Below are positions 29,139 through 37,754 of a DNA stretch of 64,000 bases, one piece after another. How positions within the stretch are numbered: the first letter of the stretch is position 1; each line of letters opens with the position of its first letter. A program made the position numbers and the translations under genes. Source of the DNA: CADEDH01 sp965263455 (lineage in GTDB: Bacteria > Actinomycetota > Acidimicrobiia > Acidimicrobiales > SZUA-35); NCBI GenBank assembly GCA_965263455.1, contig CBDHHN010000004.1, positions 1,550,001 through 1,614,000 of the forward strand. Reading direction: 5' to 3'. The notes beneath the pieces were generated by a model that was not told the DNA's origin, searched no databases, and saw only the letters and a list, made by a program, of their open reading frames with translations.

Positions 29139-30514
29139 CCGTCGAGTTCCGTCTCCCCGACATCGGCGAAGGCCTGCATGAGGCCGAGGTCGTGACCTGG
29201 CTGGTGGCCGTTGGCGACACGGTCGATCGCAACCAGCCCTTCGTCGAGATCATGACCGACAAGTCCACGGTCGAGATGCCGGCCCCCGCCGCGGGCACCA
29301 TCAGCCGCCTCGGGGCCGAGGCGGGCGACATCATCCAGGTCGGTGACATCCTGGTCGTGATCGACGACGCGGGCGGTGCCGTGGCCGCCCCCGAGGGCGA
29401 TCGGGCTCCGGGCGAGGCGCCGCCCGACGGCCCGGCCAGCCCGGGCGCGGGCACCTCGGCCGCGGCGCCCGCCCCGACCGGGTCGGCGACGCCGACCCCG
29501 CCCATCGTGGCGGCACCCGTCCCGGGCGTGGGACGTCGACCCAAGGCGTCACCGTCGACCCGGCGGTTGGCGGCCCGGCTCGGGATCGACCTGACGGCGG
29601 TCGAAGGCACCGGTCCGGGCGGTCGGATCCTGGCCGACGACGTGCAGGCACTGGCCGACGACGGCCCTCGGGTCAACCCCACGGCCGTGATCCCACCACC
29701 CCCTCGGCCCACGGCCGCCCCCGCTCACGTTCCGGCGGCCCCCCCTGCGGCGGCCGGTGCCGGGCCCGACCAGGCGGCCTCCGGATCCCACCGGCGGCCG
29801 ATCCCGCCCGGGGCCCGGCTGGCGCCCGGGGTCCATCCGTTGCGGGGGATCCGGCGGGCCACGGCCCGGGCCATGGACCGCTCGTGGTCGACCATCCCCC
29901 ACATCAGCGCCATGCACGAGATCGACGCCGCCCCGTTGCTGTCGCTGCGGGCCCAGCTCAAGGAGCATCGGGAGCCGAGCGACCCCAACATCACGCCCCT
30001 GGTGCTGGCCCTGGTGGCGGTGGCCCGAGCCCTGCGTCGGCATCCGGTGATGAACGCCTCCCTCGACCTGGAGGCCGGGACCATCACCATCCAGGAGCGG
30101 GTCAATCTCGGGATCGCGGTGGCCACCGATCGAGGCCTCCTGGTGCCCGTGATCGCCGACGCCGACCGGCTCGGGGTGGCGGCCATGGCGGCCGAGGTCC
30201 ATCGCCTGACCACGGCGGCCCGCAACGGCACGGCAACGGCGGCCGACCTGGCCGCCGGCACCCACACCGTCACCAACTTCGGTTCCCACGGGACCTACAC
30301 CGCCGCCCCCATCATCCGACCCGACGAGTCGGGCATCACGGGCCTGGGCGGGATCGCCGAACGACCGTTCGTGGTCGACGGGCAGGTGGTCGCCACCCCG
30401 ACGCTCCCGGTGGTGGTGTGCGGTGACCACCGCCTGATCGACGGCGACGTGCTGTCGTCGTTCCACCTCGACATCTGCGACGCCCTGTCGTCACCGCTCG
30501 GGCTGCTGCTGTGA
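29135..30514 (+). CDS. 2-oxo acid dehydrogenase E2 component (dihydrolipoyl acyltransferase)
   Basis: Core of the complex, transferring the acyl group to CoA. Domains: one lipoyl domain with lipoylated K43 in EIMTDKSTVEMPAP; Pro/Ala-rich linker; a peripheral-subunit-binding domain (about residues 132-168: SPSTRRLAARLGIDLTAVEG); a second linker; and the catalytic acyltransferase domain ending with the active-site DHRLIDGD. It overlaps the E1beta stop by 4 nt (GTGA). 459 residues is normal for a one-lipoyl E2. Confidence 0.95.
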   Translation: MTVEFRLPDIGEGLHEAEVVTWLVAVGDTVDRNQPFVEIMTDKSTVEMPAPAAGTISRLGAEAGDIIQVGDILVVIDDAGGAVAAPEGDRAPGEAPPDGPASPGAGTSAAAPAPTGSATPTPPIVAAPVPGVGRRPKASPSTRRLAARLGIDLTAVEGTGPGGRILADDVQALADDGPRVNPTAVIPPPPRPTAAPAHVPAAPPAAAGAGPDQAASGSHRRPIPPGARLAPGVHPLRGIRRATARAMDRSWSTIPHISAMHEIDAAPLLSLRAQLKEHREPSDPNITPLVLALVAVARALRRHPVMNASLDLEAGTITIQERVNLGIAVATDRGLLVPVIADADRLGVAAMAAEVHRLTTAARNGTATAADLAAGTHTVTNFGSHGTYTAAPIIRPDESGITGLGGIAERPFVVDGQVVATPTLPVVVCGDHRLIDGDVLSSFHLDICDALSSPLGLLL

Positions 30515-30541
30515 GCGCCGTCGACCGAGCAGGAGGCCACC

Positions 30542-32023
30542 ATGGTCGTCGGTGAGGTGTCGACGTCGGCCGACGTGCTCGTCATCGGGGGCGGACCCGG
30601 GGGCTACGCCGCGGCGCTCCGGGCGGCCCAGCTGGGCCGCAACGTCGTCCTGGTCGAGCGCGACGCCCTGGGAGGCACGTGCCTCAACGTGGGCTGCATC
30701 CCGTCCAAGGTTCTGATCCACGCCGCCGAACTGGCCCACCTGCCGGCCTCGGCCGCAGCCACCGGCGTCGAGCTCACCGCCACCGTCGACCTGCCCCGGC
30801 TCCAGGCCCACATGGCCGAGGTGGTCGACGGGCTGACCTCGGGGGTGGCCGGGCTGCTCGACGCCGCCGGGGTGACCGTCATGGCCGGGACCGCCCGGTT
30901 CGTCCGACCCAACCGGGCCGTGGTGACCGACGGCGACGGCGTGCAGCACGTCGAGTTCGACCAGGCCATCGTGGCCACCGGCTCCCGGCCGATCGCCGTG
31001 CCCACCCTCCCCCCGGATGACCCCCGGGTGGTCGACTCGACCGGGGCCCTGTTCGGCCTGACCGAGATCCCCGACCGGTTGGTGATCGTGGGCGGGGGCT
31101 ACATCGGGGTCGAGCTGGGCACGGCCTGGGCCAAGCTCGGCTCGACGGTGACCATCGTCGAGACCCGATCGTCGGTCCTGCCCGATCTCGACCCCCGCCT
31201 GGCCCGGGTGGTGACGCGCCGCCTGAAGGCCCTGGGTGTCGAGATCCGCACCGGCACCCGGGCCGTCGGTCTCGCCCCCGAGGGCCTCGTGGTCACCGCC
31301 GAGCCCGGCGAACCGACCGGCGACGGCCCGGCGACCGGGGGCCCCTCCCCGACCGGCGCCCCCGCCCCGACCGAGACGGTGGCCGCCGACCGGGTGGTGG
31401 TGTGCGTCGGTCGGCGACCCAACACCGACGATCTCGGCCTCGACGTCGTCGGGGTGACCCCGACCGGCAGTGGCCACATCGAGGTCGACGCCTCCCGGCG
31501 GGCGGCCAAGCGGATCCTGGCCATCGGCGACGTCACCCCGGGACCGGCCCTGGCCCACAAGGCCACGGCCGAGGCCGAGGTGGCGGCCCGCACCGCCTGC
31601 GGCGAGGATGCCGCCTTCGACGTGGCCGCCGTCCCCGCCGTGGTGTTCAGCGACCCCGAGGTCGCCACCGTCGGTCTGACCAGGGCCGGGGCCGAGGCCG
31701 CGGGTGTCGAGGTGCGGAGCTTCGTCTTCCCCCTGGGGGCGTCGTCGCGGGCCCGCACCCTCGACGCTCCCACCGGCCACATCGAGTTGCTGGCCGACGC
31801 CGAGGGCACCGTGGTCGGGGCCAACCTGGCCGGGCCACAGGTGTCGGAGCTGATCGGCGAGGTGACCCTGGCCCTCGAGATGGCGGCCACGGTCGAGGAG
31901 GTGGCCGCCACCATCCACCCCCACCCCACCATGTCGGAGGGGTTGGTCGAAGCCGCCCATGGCCTGCTCGGTCACCCCCTGCACGTTGCCGGTCGCCCCG
32001 TTCGAGGCGGGTCGGGGGAATAG
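30542..32023 (+). CDS. lpdA: Dihydrolipoyl dehydrogenase (E3)
   Basis: Reoxidises the dihydrolipoyl group of E2 with NAD+. It has the FAD-binding GGGPGGYAAALRAAQLG, the redox-active disulfide C47/C52 in GGTCLNVGCIPSK, the NAD-binding VIVGGGYIGVELG, and the C-terminal active-site HPHPTMSEG. An unusual Gly/Pro/Thr-rich insertion of about 25 residues sits around residues 257-282, in the middle of the NAD domain. ATG 30542 follows AGGAGG at 5 nt. It is the last gene of the operon; the stop overlaps a promoter box for the next gene. Confidence 0.95.
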   Translation: MVVGEVSTSADVLVIGGGPGGYAAALRAAQLGRNVVLVERDALGGTCLNVGCIPSKVLIHAAELAHLPASAAATGVELTATVDLPRLQAHMAEVVDGLTSGVAGLLDAAGVTVMAGTARFVRPNRAVVTDGDGVQHVEFDQAIVATGSRPIAVPTLPPDDPRVVDSTGALFGLTEIPDRLVIVGGGYIGVELGTAWAKLGSTVTIVETRSSVLPDLDPRLARVVTRRLKALGVEIRTGTRAVGLAPEGLVVTAEPGEPTGDGPATGGPSPTGAPAPTETVAADRVVVCVGRRPNTDDLGLDVVGVTPTGSGHIEVDASRRAAKRILAIGDVTPGPALAHKATAEAEVAARTACGEDAAFDVAAVPAVVFSDPEVATVGLTRAGAEAAGVEVRSFVFPLGASSRARTLDAPTGHIELLADAEGTVVGANLAGPQVSELIGEVTLALEMAATVEEVAATIHPHPTMSEGLVEAAHGLLGHPLHVAGRPVRGGSGE

Positions 32024-32026
32024 ACT
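32021..32026 (+). promoter_or_regulatory. -10-like box TAGACT before the lipoprotein at 32033
   Basis: TAGACT overlaps the lpdA stop codon (TAG) and ends 6 nt before the ATG at 32033; same pattern as other leaderless starts. Confidence 0.4.
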
Positions 32027-32032
32027 CCGCCG

Positions 32033-32668
32033 ATGGTCAGGTCGAGACAGCGGGTGGTTTGGCGGGCGGCCCGGTGGGTGTTCGCCGCCGCGCTGCCGGT
32101 CCTGGCCGCGTGCTCGACGTCGAGTGAGGGGGAGGAGGCGGTCGAAGAGGCGGTCGAGGAGCCGGCTCCCGTCACCACGCCCGCCGTTTCCTTTGACGAG
32201 GTCCTGGCCCGGTTGGAGCCGGGTGAGCTGGTCGACCGTTGCCCCGAACTGGTGGACGGTGCCGACGACGACCTGGTGGCCGTCCTGGTCGACCGCACGG
32301 GCGCCCGGCTGTGCCTCGGGCCCGAGGTCCCGGCGGGCATCGAACGGGCTGAGCCGGCCATCAACGACTTCGGGTCGCAGGTGCTCCTCGTCTTCACCCC
32401 TGACGGGATCTCGGACTTCAACATCGTGGCCGGCCACTGCTTCTCGGCCGATCCCGACATCTGCCCCACCGGAAGGGCGGCCCTCGTGGTCGACGGTGCC
32501 GTCATCAGCGCCCCCGCCATCAACGGTCCGTCGTTCGAACGGGATCAGATCACCATCAGCGGCGGCTTCTCGGCCGACGAAGCGGCAAAGCTGGCGGTCC
32601 AACTGACCGATGAACCGGCCCTGGTCGTCCGCCCGGTTCTCGCCGAACTCGGCCCCGTCGGCTCCTGA
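32033..32668 (+). CDS. Lipoprotein consisting of a stand-alone SecDF P1-head-like domain
   Basis: 211 residues with a signal peptide and a lipobox LAAC. After an acidic linker the mature part matches the P1 head subdomain of SecD: VLLVFTPDGISDFNIVAGHC, AALVVDGAVISAPAINGPS and ITISGGFSADEAAKLAVQL correspond to the typical DGxVISAPxI and ISGGFTxEEA motifs. No membrane helices of the transporter follow. It may bind exported polypeptides outside the membrane, but this is inference. Two extra cysteine pairs suggest disulfides. Confidence 0.8.
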   Translation: MVRSRQRVVWRAARWVFAAALPVLAACSTSSEGEEAVEEAVEEPAPVTTPAVSFDEVLARLEPGELVDRCPELVDGADDDLVAVLVDRTGARLCLGPEVPAGIERAEPAINDFGSQVLLVFTPDGISDFNIVAGHCFSADPDICPTGRAALVVDGAVISAPAINGPSFERDQITISGGFSADEAAKLAVQLTDEPALVVRPVLAELGPVGS

Positions 32669-32779
32669 TCGCGCATCGGCCGCAGCCGGCACCGCCGTCA
32701 CGGGCGCCGACGCCGGCCCGGACGGCCGGGCACCCGGCTGCCCGGGCAAACCCGATCTCCCCGGGCCCCGGTGCCTGAC

Positions 32780-32785
32780 TACTCT
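32780..32785 (+). promoter_or_regulatory. -10-like box TACTCT before the helicase-nuclease gene
   Basis: TACTCT in the gap after the lipoprotein gene fits the window's -10 consensus TAnnnT. No ATG, GTG or TTG in the helicase frame follows at the usual distance; the next in-frame start is GTG 32937. Confidence 0.35.
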
Positions 32786-32936
32786 GGTCGTCCCGCAGGC
32801 AACCGAACTGGGCGGAGTCATAGCAAGCAGCCTCACCCCCTCGTCCTCCCCGGACCCGGCCCCCGAACCCGTCGGGGCACCGACCGGCCGTTCCGTCGAC
32901 AACGCCGACACCGACCCGGCACCGGACCCCACCCTG

Positions 32937-35900
32937 GTGACCCGGGCCCATCGACTGTTGGGCTACCTGGAGGGGCTCCACCGGCTCCGCCACCCCCGCG
33001 ACCTCGACGCCATCCCGGGCGACGCCGTCCTGGCGCCGTCGCTCCCCGACCATCCGGCCGTCCGGATCCGCCCCGACGCCGACACCCTGGTCGAGGTCGG
33101 CCGGGTGGAGTTGCCGACCCGGCTCACCCTGCCCGCCGCCCTGGCCGACCGGGTCGAGTGGCACGACGTGGGCCAGCGGCCCCGCCTCCGCCCCGCGGCC
33201 CCGAGCGAGCCGGAGGCGGAGGCGGAGGCGGTGGAGCCGACCGAGCCTGACGGGCCGGCGCCGGCCGACCCCGACCGTCGGGCCCGACCAAACCCCTTCC
33301 CGACGGGACCCGAGGACGACTCCGTCCCGACCGCGGCGGAGGCCGGCGAGGTCGCGGACGGCGAGGTCGCCGACGGCGAGGACGCCGACGGCGAGGTCGC
33401 GGACGGCGAGGACGCGGACGGCGAGGTGTTCTTCACACCGCCCCGACCGGTCGATCCGGTGGCCGAGGAGTTCGAGGAGTGGCTCGCAGCGGTATGGGAG
33501 CCGTGGTTCGAACAGATCCGCCCCACGCTGGAGGCCCGACGCCTGTTCCTGGCCCTCTACGACCAGCGGTTGGCGGCCGAGCGCGACCTGGCCACCCACG
33601 AGGTGGTGTGGACCCGGGGCGTGGCCGTCGGCCGTTCCCCTGAGGGGGACCGAGTCCGCCTGCCGCTGTTCGTCCGGCCCGTCCGCTACGAACTCGATGA
33701 CCAGACCGGGAGCCTTCGGGTGGTGGCCACCGGCCCCGCCCGCCTGGAGATCGACCCCTTCGAGTTGCTGCTCGACACCTTCGATCTGGTGAAGCGGATC
33801 GAGTCGGAGTTCCAGACCGGGCCCGGCCCGACCGAGGCCCCGGACCCAGCCCCGGACCCGGCTCCTGCGAGGACGACGACGGTGGCGCCCGGGGCCGACA
33901 CCGAGCCGGCCCCCGACCCCGGGCCCCACCCGACCGACGAGCCGACCGCCGACACCGACACCGACATCGACACCGACGAGGGGCCCGACCCCGCACTGGT
34001 CGAGCGCGACGTGTTGGAGCGGCTGTCCAAGGTCATCGCCGAAGCCGCCTTCGTGCCCCTGGCCGAAGCCATCCCCGATGTCGGGGACCGGTGGACGATC
34101 GCCGACATCGAGGGGCTGTTCCACCGGCGGCGACCGGTCCGCTACGAGGCCTACTTCCAGGCTCTGGACCGGGCCCTCGATCGAGGGCACCTGCCCGACA
34201 CGTGGGCCGCCATCCTGGCCGACGAGCCCACGGCGGCGCCCCTCAGTGGCCGCATCGGGTCCAACGGCCAGCCCTGGGCCTCCCTCGACGACCGCATCCT
34301 GTCGCCCCTGGCCCTCAACAGCCAGCAGCGGAGCGTGCTCAGCCGCCTGTCCGCCAGCGCCGGCGTCACCGTGCAGGGGCCTCCCGGCACCGGCAAGTCC
34401 TACACCATCGCCGCCCTCACCTCGCATTTCCTGACCCACGGGCTCCGGGTCCTGATCTGCGCCGAGAAGCCCCACCCGCTGCGGGTCATCCGCGACCAGA
34501 TGCCGGAGGAACTCCGCCGCCTGTGCGTGGCCGTGCTGGGAGACGACCGGGCCTCCAACCAACAGTTGGAGGGTTCGATCGGGGCCATCACCACCCGGGT
34601 CAACGCCGTCGACCCCGAGCGGGACCAGGCCCACCTCGACGATCTCGACGGACACCTCGACCTGGTCCGCCGTCGCCTGGCCGACCTGCGACGACGGGAG
34701 CTGACCATCCGCCGCAGCGAGCAGGACACCCTCGTGATCGACGGGGTGGAGATCGGGGTGGCCGAGGCGGCCCGCCAGGTGGCGTCGTCGGCCGGGACCG
34801 ACGGTTGGCTCCCCGACGACGTCGACCCCACAACGCCACCACCCCTGGACGGCGCCGCCCTGGCCGAGCTGCTCGACCTCACCCGCCGCCTCGACGCCGA
34901 CGATCGGCGTCGTCACGGTCGGGCCCTGGTCCCGGCCGACCAGCTGGTGAGCGGGGCCCAACTCGTCCAGCACTGGCAGGCCCTCGACCAGGCCGCGGCC
35001 ACCGTCGGATCGGTGGCCGCCGACCTCGACCTCGACGCCGTGGCCGCCGCCGGCCGGGACCACGTCCAGGCGGTGGCGAGCCAGGTCCACCAGCACCGTC
35101 GCCTCGTCGAATGGGCCGCCTCGACCGAGTGGTCGGCCGTGCACCGCGCCCTGGCCGTGTCCGAACCGCAGCGTGAGCGTTGGCGGCGCCTGGCGGCCCA
35201 GCTGGCGGCCGAGGCCCAGCAGGCCGCGTCCCTCGCCCTGCACCTGGCCGCCCACCAGATCGCGTACCCGACCGAGGTCGAGGGCCGGGACCCGGGGCCG
35301 CTGCTGGCGGAGCTGCGGGAGCGGTTCACCGCCGGCCGGGGGTTGCCCCGCCTGGGCGGAGGCGAACTCAAGGCCCTGGTGGCGGCGGTGTCGGTCGACG
35401 GTCGTCGACCAGCCACCGTCACCGATCTCGACCTGATCGACGCCGCCCGCCGGCGCGACGACCACCGCCGCCGCCTGTGCAACCTGTGGGCCAACGAGGT
35501 CGTGCCCCTCGGGCTCGACCCCCTCGACCCGGCCCGGCCCGAGGACGTGTTCCAGACGACCTACCAGCCGGGCCTGCAGACCCTCATCGACCTCCCGGCG
35601 ACCACGGCCGCCGTCGCCGACGCCGCCCTCCCCCTCCTGGCCCGCCCCGCCGGGCCCGAGGTCGTCTTCGATCGGGTCGACGGGCTCGACGTCGTCGCCG
35701 CCCGTCTCCAGTCGGCCACCGCCCTGTTCGACCGCGACGACCTGACCCAGCGCCTGGATCGGTTCACGGCCACCGTGGCCGCCCTCGTGGCCGACGGCCA
35801 TCCGACCAACGCCGGGCTGCACGCCGCCCTGCTGGCCCGGGACAGCGCGGCCTGGGACATCGGCGCCACCGAGACCCACCGCCTCCATCGGCTGACCCCG

Positions 35901-37736
35901 ACCCTCGACCGTCACGCCGAGCTGGTGGCGACGCTGGAGACGGCCGCCCCCCGGCTGGCCGAGTCGCTCCGCCACGATGACGTCGATCGCAGCCCCGACG
36001 AGGTGGTCGCGGCCTGGCGCTGGCGCCAGCTGCGGCATTGGATCGACGGGATCCTGGGCCTGGGCGACCTGTCGGCCCTGTCGGCCCGCATCACCGAGAC
36101 CGAGCGCGAGGAGCAGCGCCTGCTGACCGAGGTCGTGACCAACCGGGCCTGGCTGGAGCTGGCCCGCCGCACCACGGGGGCCGAGCGCTCCGCCCTGGAG
36201 ACCTGGGCCCAGGCCATGGCCCGGGTGGGCAAGGGCACGGGCCGCCACGCCCCCCGCCACCGGCGCACGGCCCAACAGGCCATGCGCCAGGCCCAGGGGG
36301 CGGTCCCGGTGTGGATCATGTCGATCGCCCAGGCCATCGACTCGTTCCGCCCGGGCCACGACAGCGTCTTCGACGTCGTCATCGTCGACGAGGCCAGCCA
36401 GGCCCCCCTCGACGCTCTGGCCGTGCTCGGCCTGGGCCAACGCGTCCTGGTGGTGGGCGACGACAAACAGATCTCGCCAACGGTCATCACCGACGAGACC
36501 GAGGCCGACCGGCTGCGTCGCCAGCACCTGGTCGACGTGCCCGACGCCGAGGGCTTCGACATCCGCACCAGCCTGTACGACACGGCCTCGCGCCGGTTCC
36601 CGGGGGTGATCCAGCTCCAGGAGCACTTCCGCTGCCTGCCCGAGATCATCGCCTTCTCCAACCGGCTGGCCTACGAGGGCCGGATCGACCCCCTGCGGGA
36701 ACACCACCCGGATCCGGCGTGGCCGGTGGTCCAGGCCGTCGCCGTCGAGGGCGGCTATCGCGACGGTGCCGTCAACCCGCCCGAGGTCGAGGCGGTGGCC
36801 GACCTGGTCACCGAACTGCTCGACGACCCGGCCCTCGCCCCCGGCACCGCCGACTACCCCGACGGGGCTTCGATCGGGGTGGTGTGCATGGTCGGCCAGG
36901 ACCAGGCCAAGGCCATCCAGGGTCGCTTGATCGAGACCCTGGCCGTCGAGGAGATCGAGGCCCGCCGGATCCGGGTCGGCTCGCCCTACGAGTTCCAGGG
37001 CGACGAGCGCGACGTGATCATCGTGTCGATGCTCGATGCTCCGGTCGACGACCCCGACGGGGCGGCCAACGCCCTCGGACCGGTCCGGGTGACGGGCCAG
37101 GCCGCCACCAGCAAGGCCCACCAGCAGCGGTTCAACGTGGCCGCCTCCCGGGCCCGGGATCGCCTGGTCGTGGTCCACAGCTTCGACCCGGCCGACCTGG
37201 CCGAGGCCGACCTGCGACGCCAGCTCGTGGCCTTCGCCCAGCATCCGGCCACGGCCCCGGTGGCCGCCCCCGACCTGCGCGGCCGATGCCGATCGGGGTT
37301 CGAACGGGATGTCCTGGAACGGCTCGAGGGTCTGGCCGCCACCGCCGACCTCGAACTCGACGCCCAGTACCCGGTGGCCGGCTACCGCATCGACTTCACC
37401 GTCACCGACCGCCGCCGGCACCGGGTGGCCGTCGAGTGCGACGGCGACCTCCTCCGGACCGAGAACCAGCTCCTGGCCGACGCCGAACGCCAACGGGTGC
37501 TGGAACGGCTCGGCTGGCGCTTCGCCCGCATCCGGGCCTCGGAGTTCTACACCGACCCCGACCGCGCGTTCGCCGCCCTCGTCGACCGCCTGGCCGACCA
37601 CGACCTCGATCTCACCCCGGTCGAGACGGTCGAACACGACCGCGACGAGCCAGATCCCGGCGAGACGGTCGAACACGACCGGGACGAGCCAGAGCCCGGC
37701 GAGTCCGGGCCCGATCCGGCCATCGACGAGGGCTAG
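32937..37736 (+). CDS. Giant SF1 helicase fused to a DUF559/Vsr-like nuclease domain
   Basis: About 1,599 residues from GTG 32937 (the frame is open back to 32610, so the start is uncertain). An N-terminal region with acidic low-complexity repeats precedes an SF1 (Upf1/Dna2-like) helicase: Walker A GPPGTGKS at 481-488; a ~660-residue insertion; DEAS in VVIVDEASQAPLD near 1150; GDDKQISP near 1173; QEHFRCLPEI; motif V YEFQGDERDVIIVS near 1354; motif VI NVAASRARDRL near 1400. Residues ~1455-1550 form a PD-(D/E)XK-type domain of the DUF559 kind (YRIDFTV...VAVECDGD...RVLERLGWRFARIRASEF). It resembles single-gene helicase-nuclease defence proteins in layout; no partner genes are adjacent. DNA repair is an alternative. 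Confidence 0.85.
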   Translation: MTRAHRLLGYLEGLHRLRHPRDLDAIPGDAVLAPSLPDHPAVRIRPDADTLVEVGRVELPTRLTLPAALADRVEWHDVGQRPRLRPAAPSEPEAEAEAVEPTEPDGPAPADPDRRARPNPFPTGPEDDSVPTAAEAGEVADGEVADGEDADGEVADGEDADGEVFFTPPRPVDPVAEEFEEWLAAVWEPWFEQIRPTLEARRLFLALYDQRLAAERDLATHEVVWTRGVAVGRSPEGDRVRLPLFVRPVRYELDDQTGSLRVVATGPARLEIDPFELLLDTFDLVKRIESEFQTGPGPTEAPDPAPDPAPARTTTVAPGADTEPAPDPGPHPTDEPTADTDTDIDTDEGPDPALVERDVLERLSKVIAEAAFVPLAEAIPDVGDRWTIADIEGLFHRRRPVRYEAYFQALDRALDRGHLPDTWAAILADEPTAAPLSGRIGSNGQPWASLDDRILSPLALNSQQRSVLSRLSASAGVTVQGPPGTGKSYTIAALTSHFLTHGLRVLICAEKPHPLRVIRDQMPEELRRLCVAVLGDDRASNQQLEGSIGAITTRVNAVDPERDQAHLDDLDGHLDLVRRRLADLRRRELTIRRSEQDTLVIDGVEIGVAEAARQVASSAGTDGWLPDDVDPTTPPPLDGAALAELLDLTRRLDADDRRRHGRALVPADQLVSGAQLVQHWQALDQAAATVGSVAADLDLDAVAAAGRDHVQAVASQVHQHRRLVEWAASTEWSAVHRALAVSEPQRERWRRLAAQLAAEAQQAASLALHLAAHQIAYPTEVEGRDPGPLLAELRERFTAGRGLPRLGGGELKALVAAVSVDGRRPATVTDLDLIDAARRRDDHRRRLCNLWANEVVPLGLDPLDPARPEDVFQTTYQPGLQTLIDLPATTAAVADAALPLLARPAGPEVVFDRVDGLDVVAARLQSATALFDRDDLTQRLDRFTATVAALVADGHPTNAGLHAALLARDSAAWDIGATETHRLHRLTPTLDRHAELVATLETAAPRLAESLRHDDVDRSPDEVVAAWRWRQLRHWIDGILGLGDLSALSARITETEREEQRLLTEVVTNRAWLELARRTTGAERSALETWAQAMARVGKGTGRHAPRHRRTAQQAMRQAQGAVPVWIMSIAQAIDSFRPGHDSVFDVVIVDEASQAPLDALAVLGLGQRVLVVGDDKQISPTVITDETEADRLRRQHLVDVPDAEGFDIRTSLYDTASRRFPGVIQLQEHFRCLPEIIAFSNRLAYEGRIDPLREHHPDPAWPVVQAVAVEGGYRDGAVNPPEVEAVADLVTELLDDPALAPGTADYPDGASIGVVCMVGQDQAKAIQGRLIETLAVEEIEARRIRVGSPYEFQGDERDVIIVSMLDAPVDDPDGAANALGPVRVTGQAATSKAHQQRFNVAASRARDRLVVVHSFDPADLAEADLRRQLVAFAQHPATAPVAAPDLRGRCRSGFERDVLERLEGLAATADLELDAQYPVAGYRIDFTVTDRRRHRVAVECDGDLLRTENQLLADAERQRVLERLGWRFARIRASEFYTDPDRAFAALVDRLADHDLDLTPVETVEHDRDEPDPGETVEHDRDEPEPGESGPDPAIDEG
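33345..33428. repeat. 15-bp tandem repeat (5.6 copies) inside the helicase gene
   Basis: Units ggcgaggtcgcggac and variants follow head to tail, encoding an acidic GEVAD/GEDAD run near the helicase N-terminus. Copy number could vary between strains without a frameshift because the unit is five codons. Confidence 0.85.
37623..37700. repeat. 39-bp tandem duplication at the 3' end of the helicase gene
   Basis: Two 39-bp copies (37623-37661 and 37662-37700) differ at two bases and encode two copies of ETVEHDRDEPxPG, an acidic tail after the nuclease domain. Confidence 0.85.
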
Positions 37737-37754
37737 GGCTCGAAGCGGGGCCGA

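Noticed and set aside
32556..37676. 1706-codon open frame on the minus strand, opposite the helicase
   Set aside because: Low-complexity Gly/Val/His-rich translation without any motif; it is the antisense shadow of a GC-rich gene whose helicase motifs on the plus strand are unmistakable.
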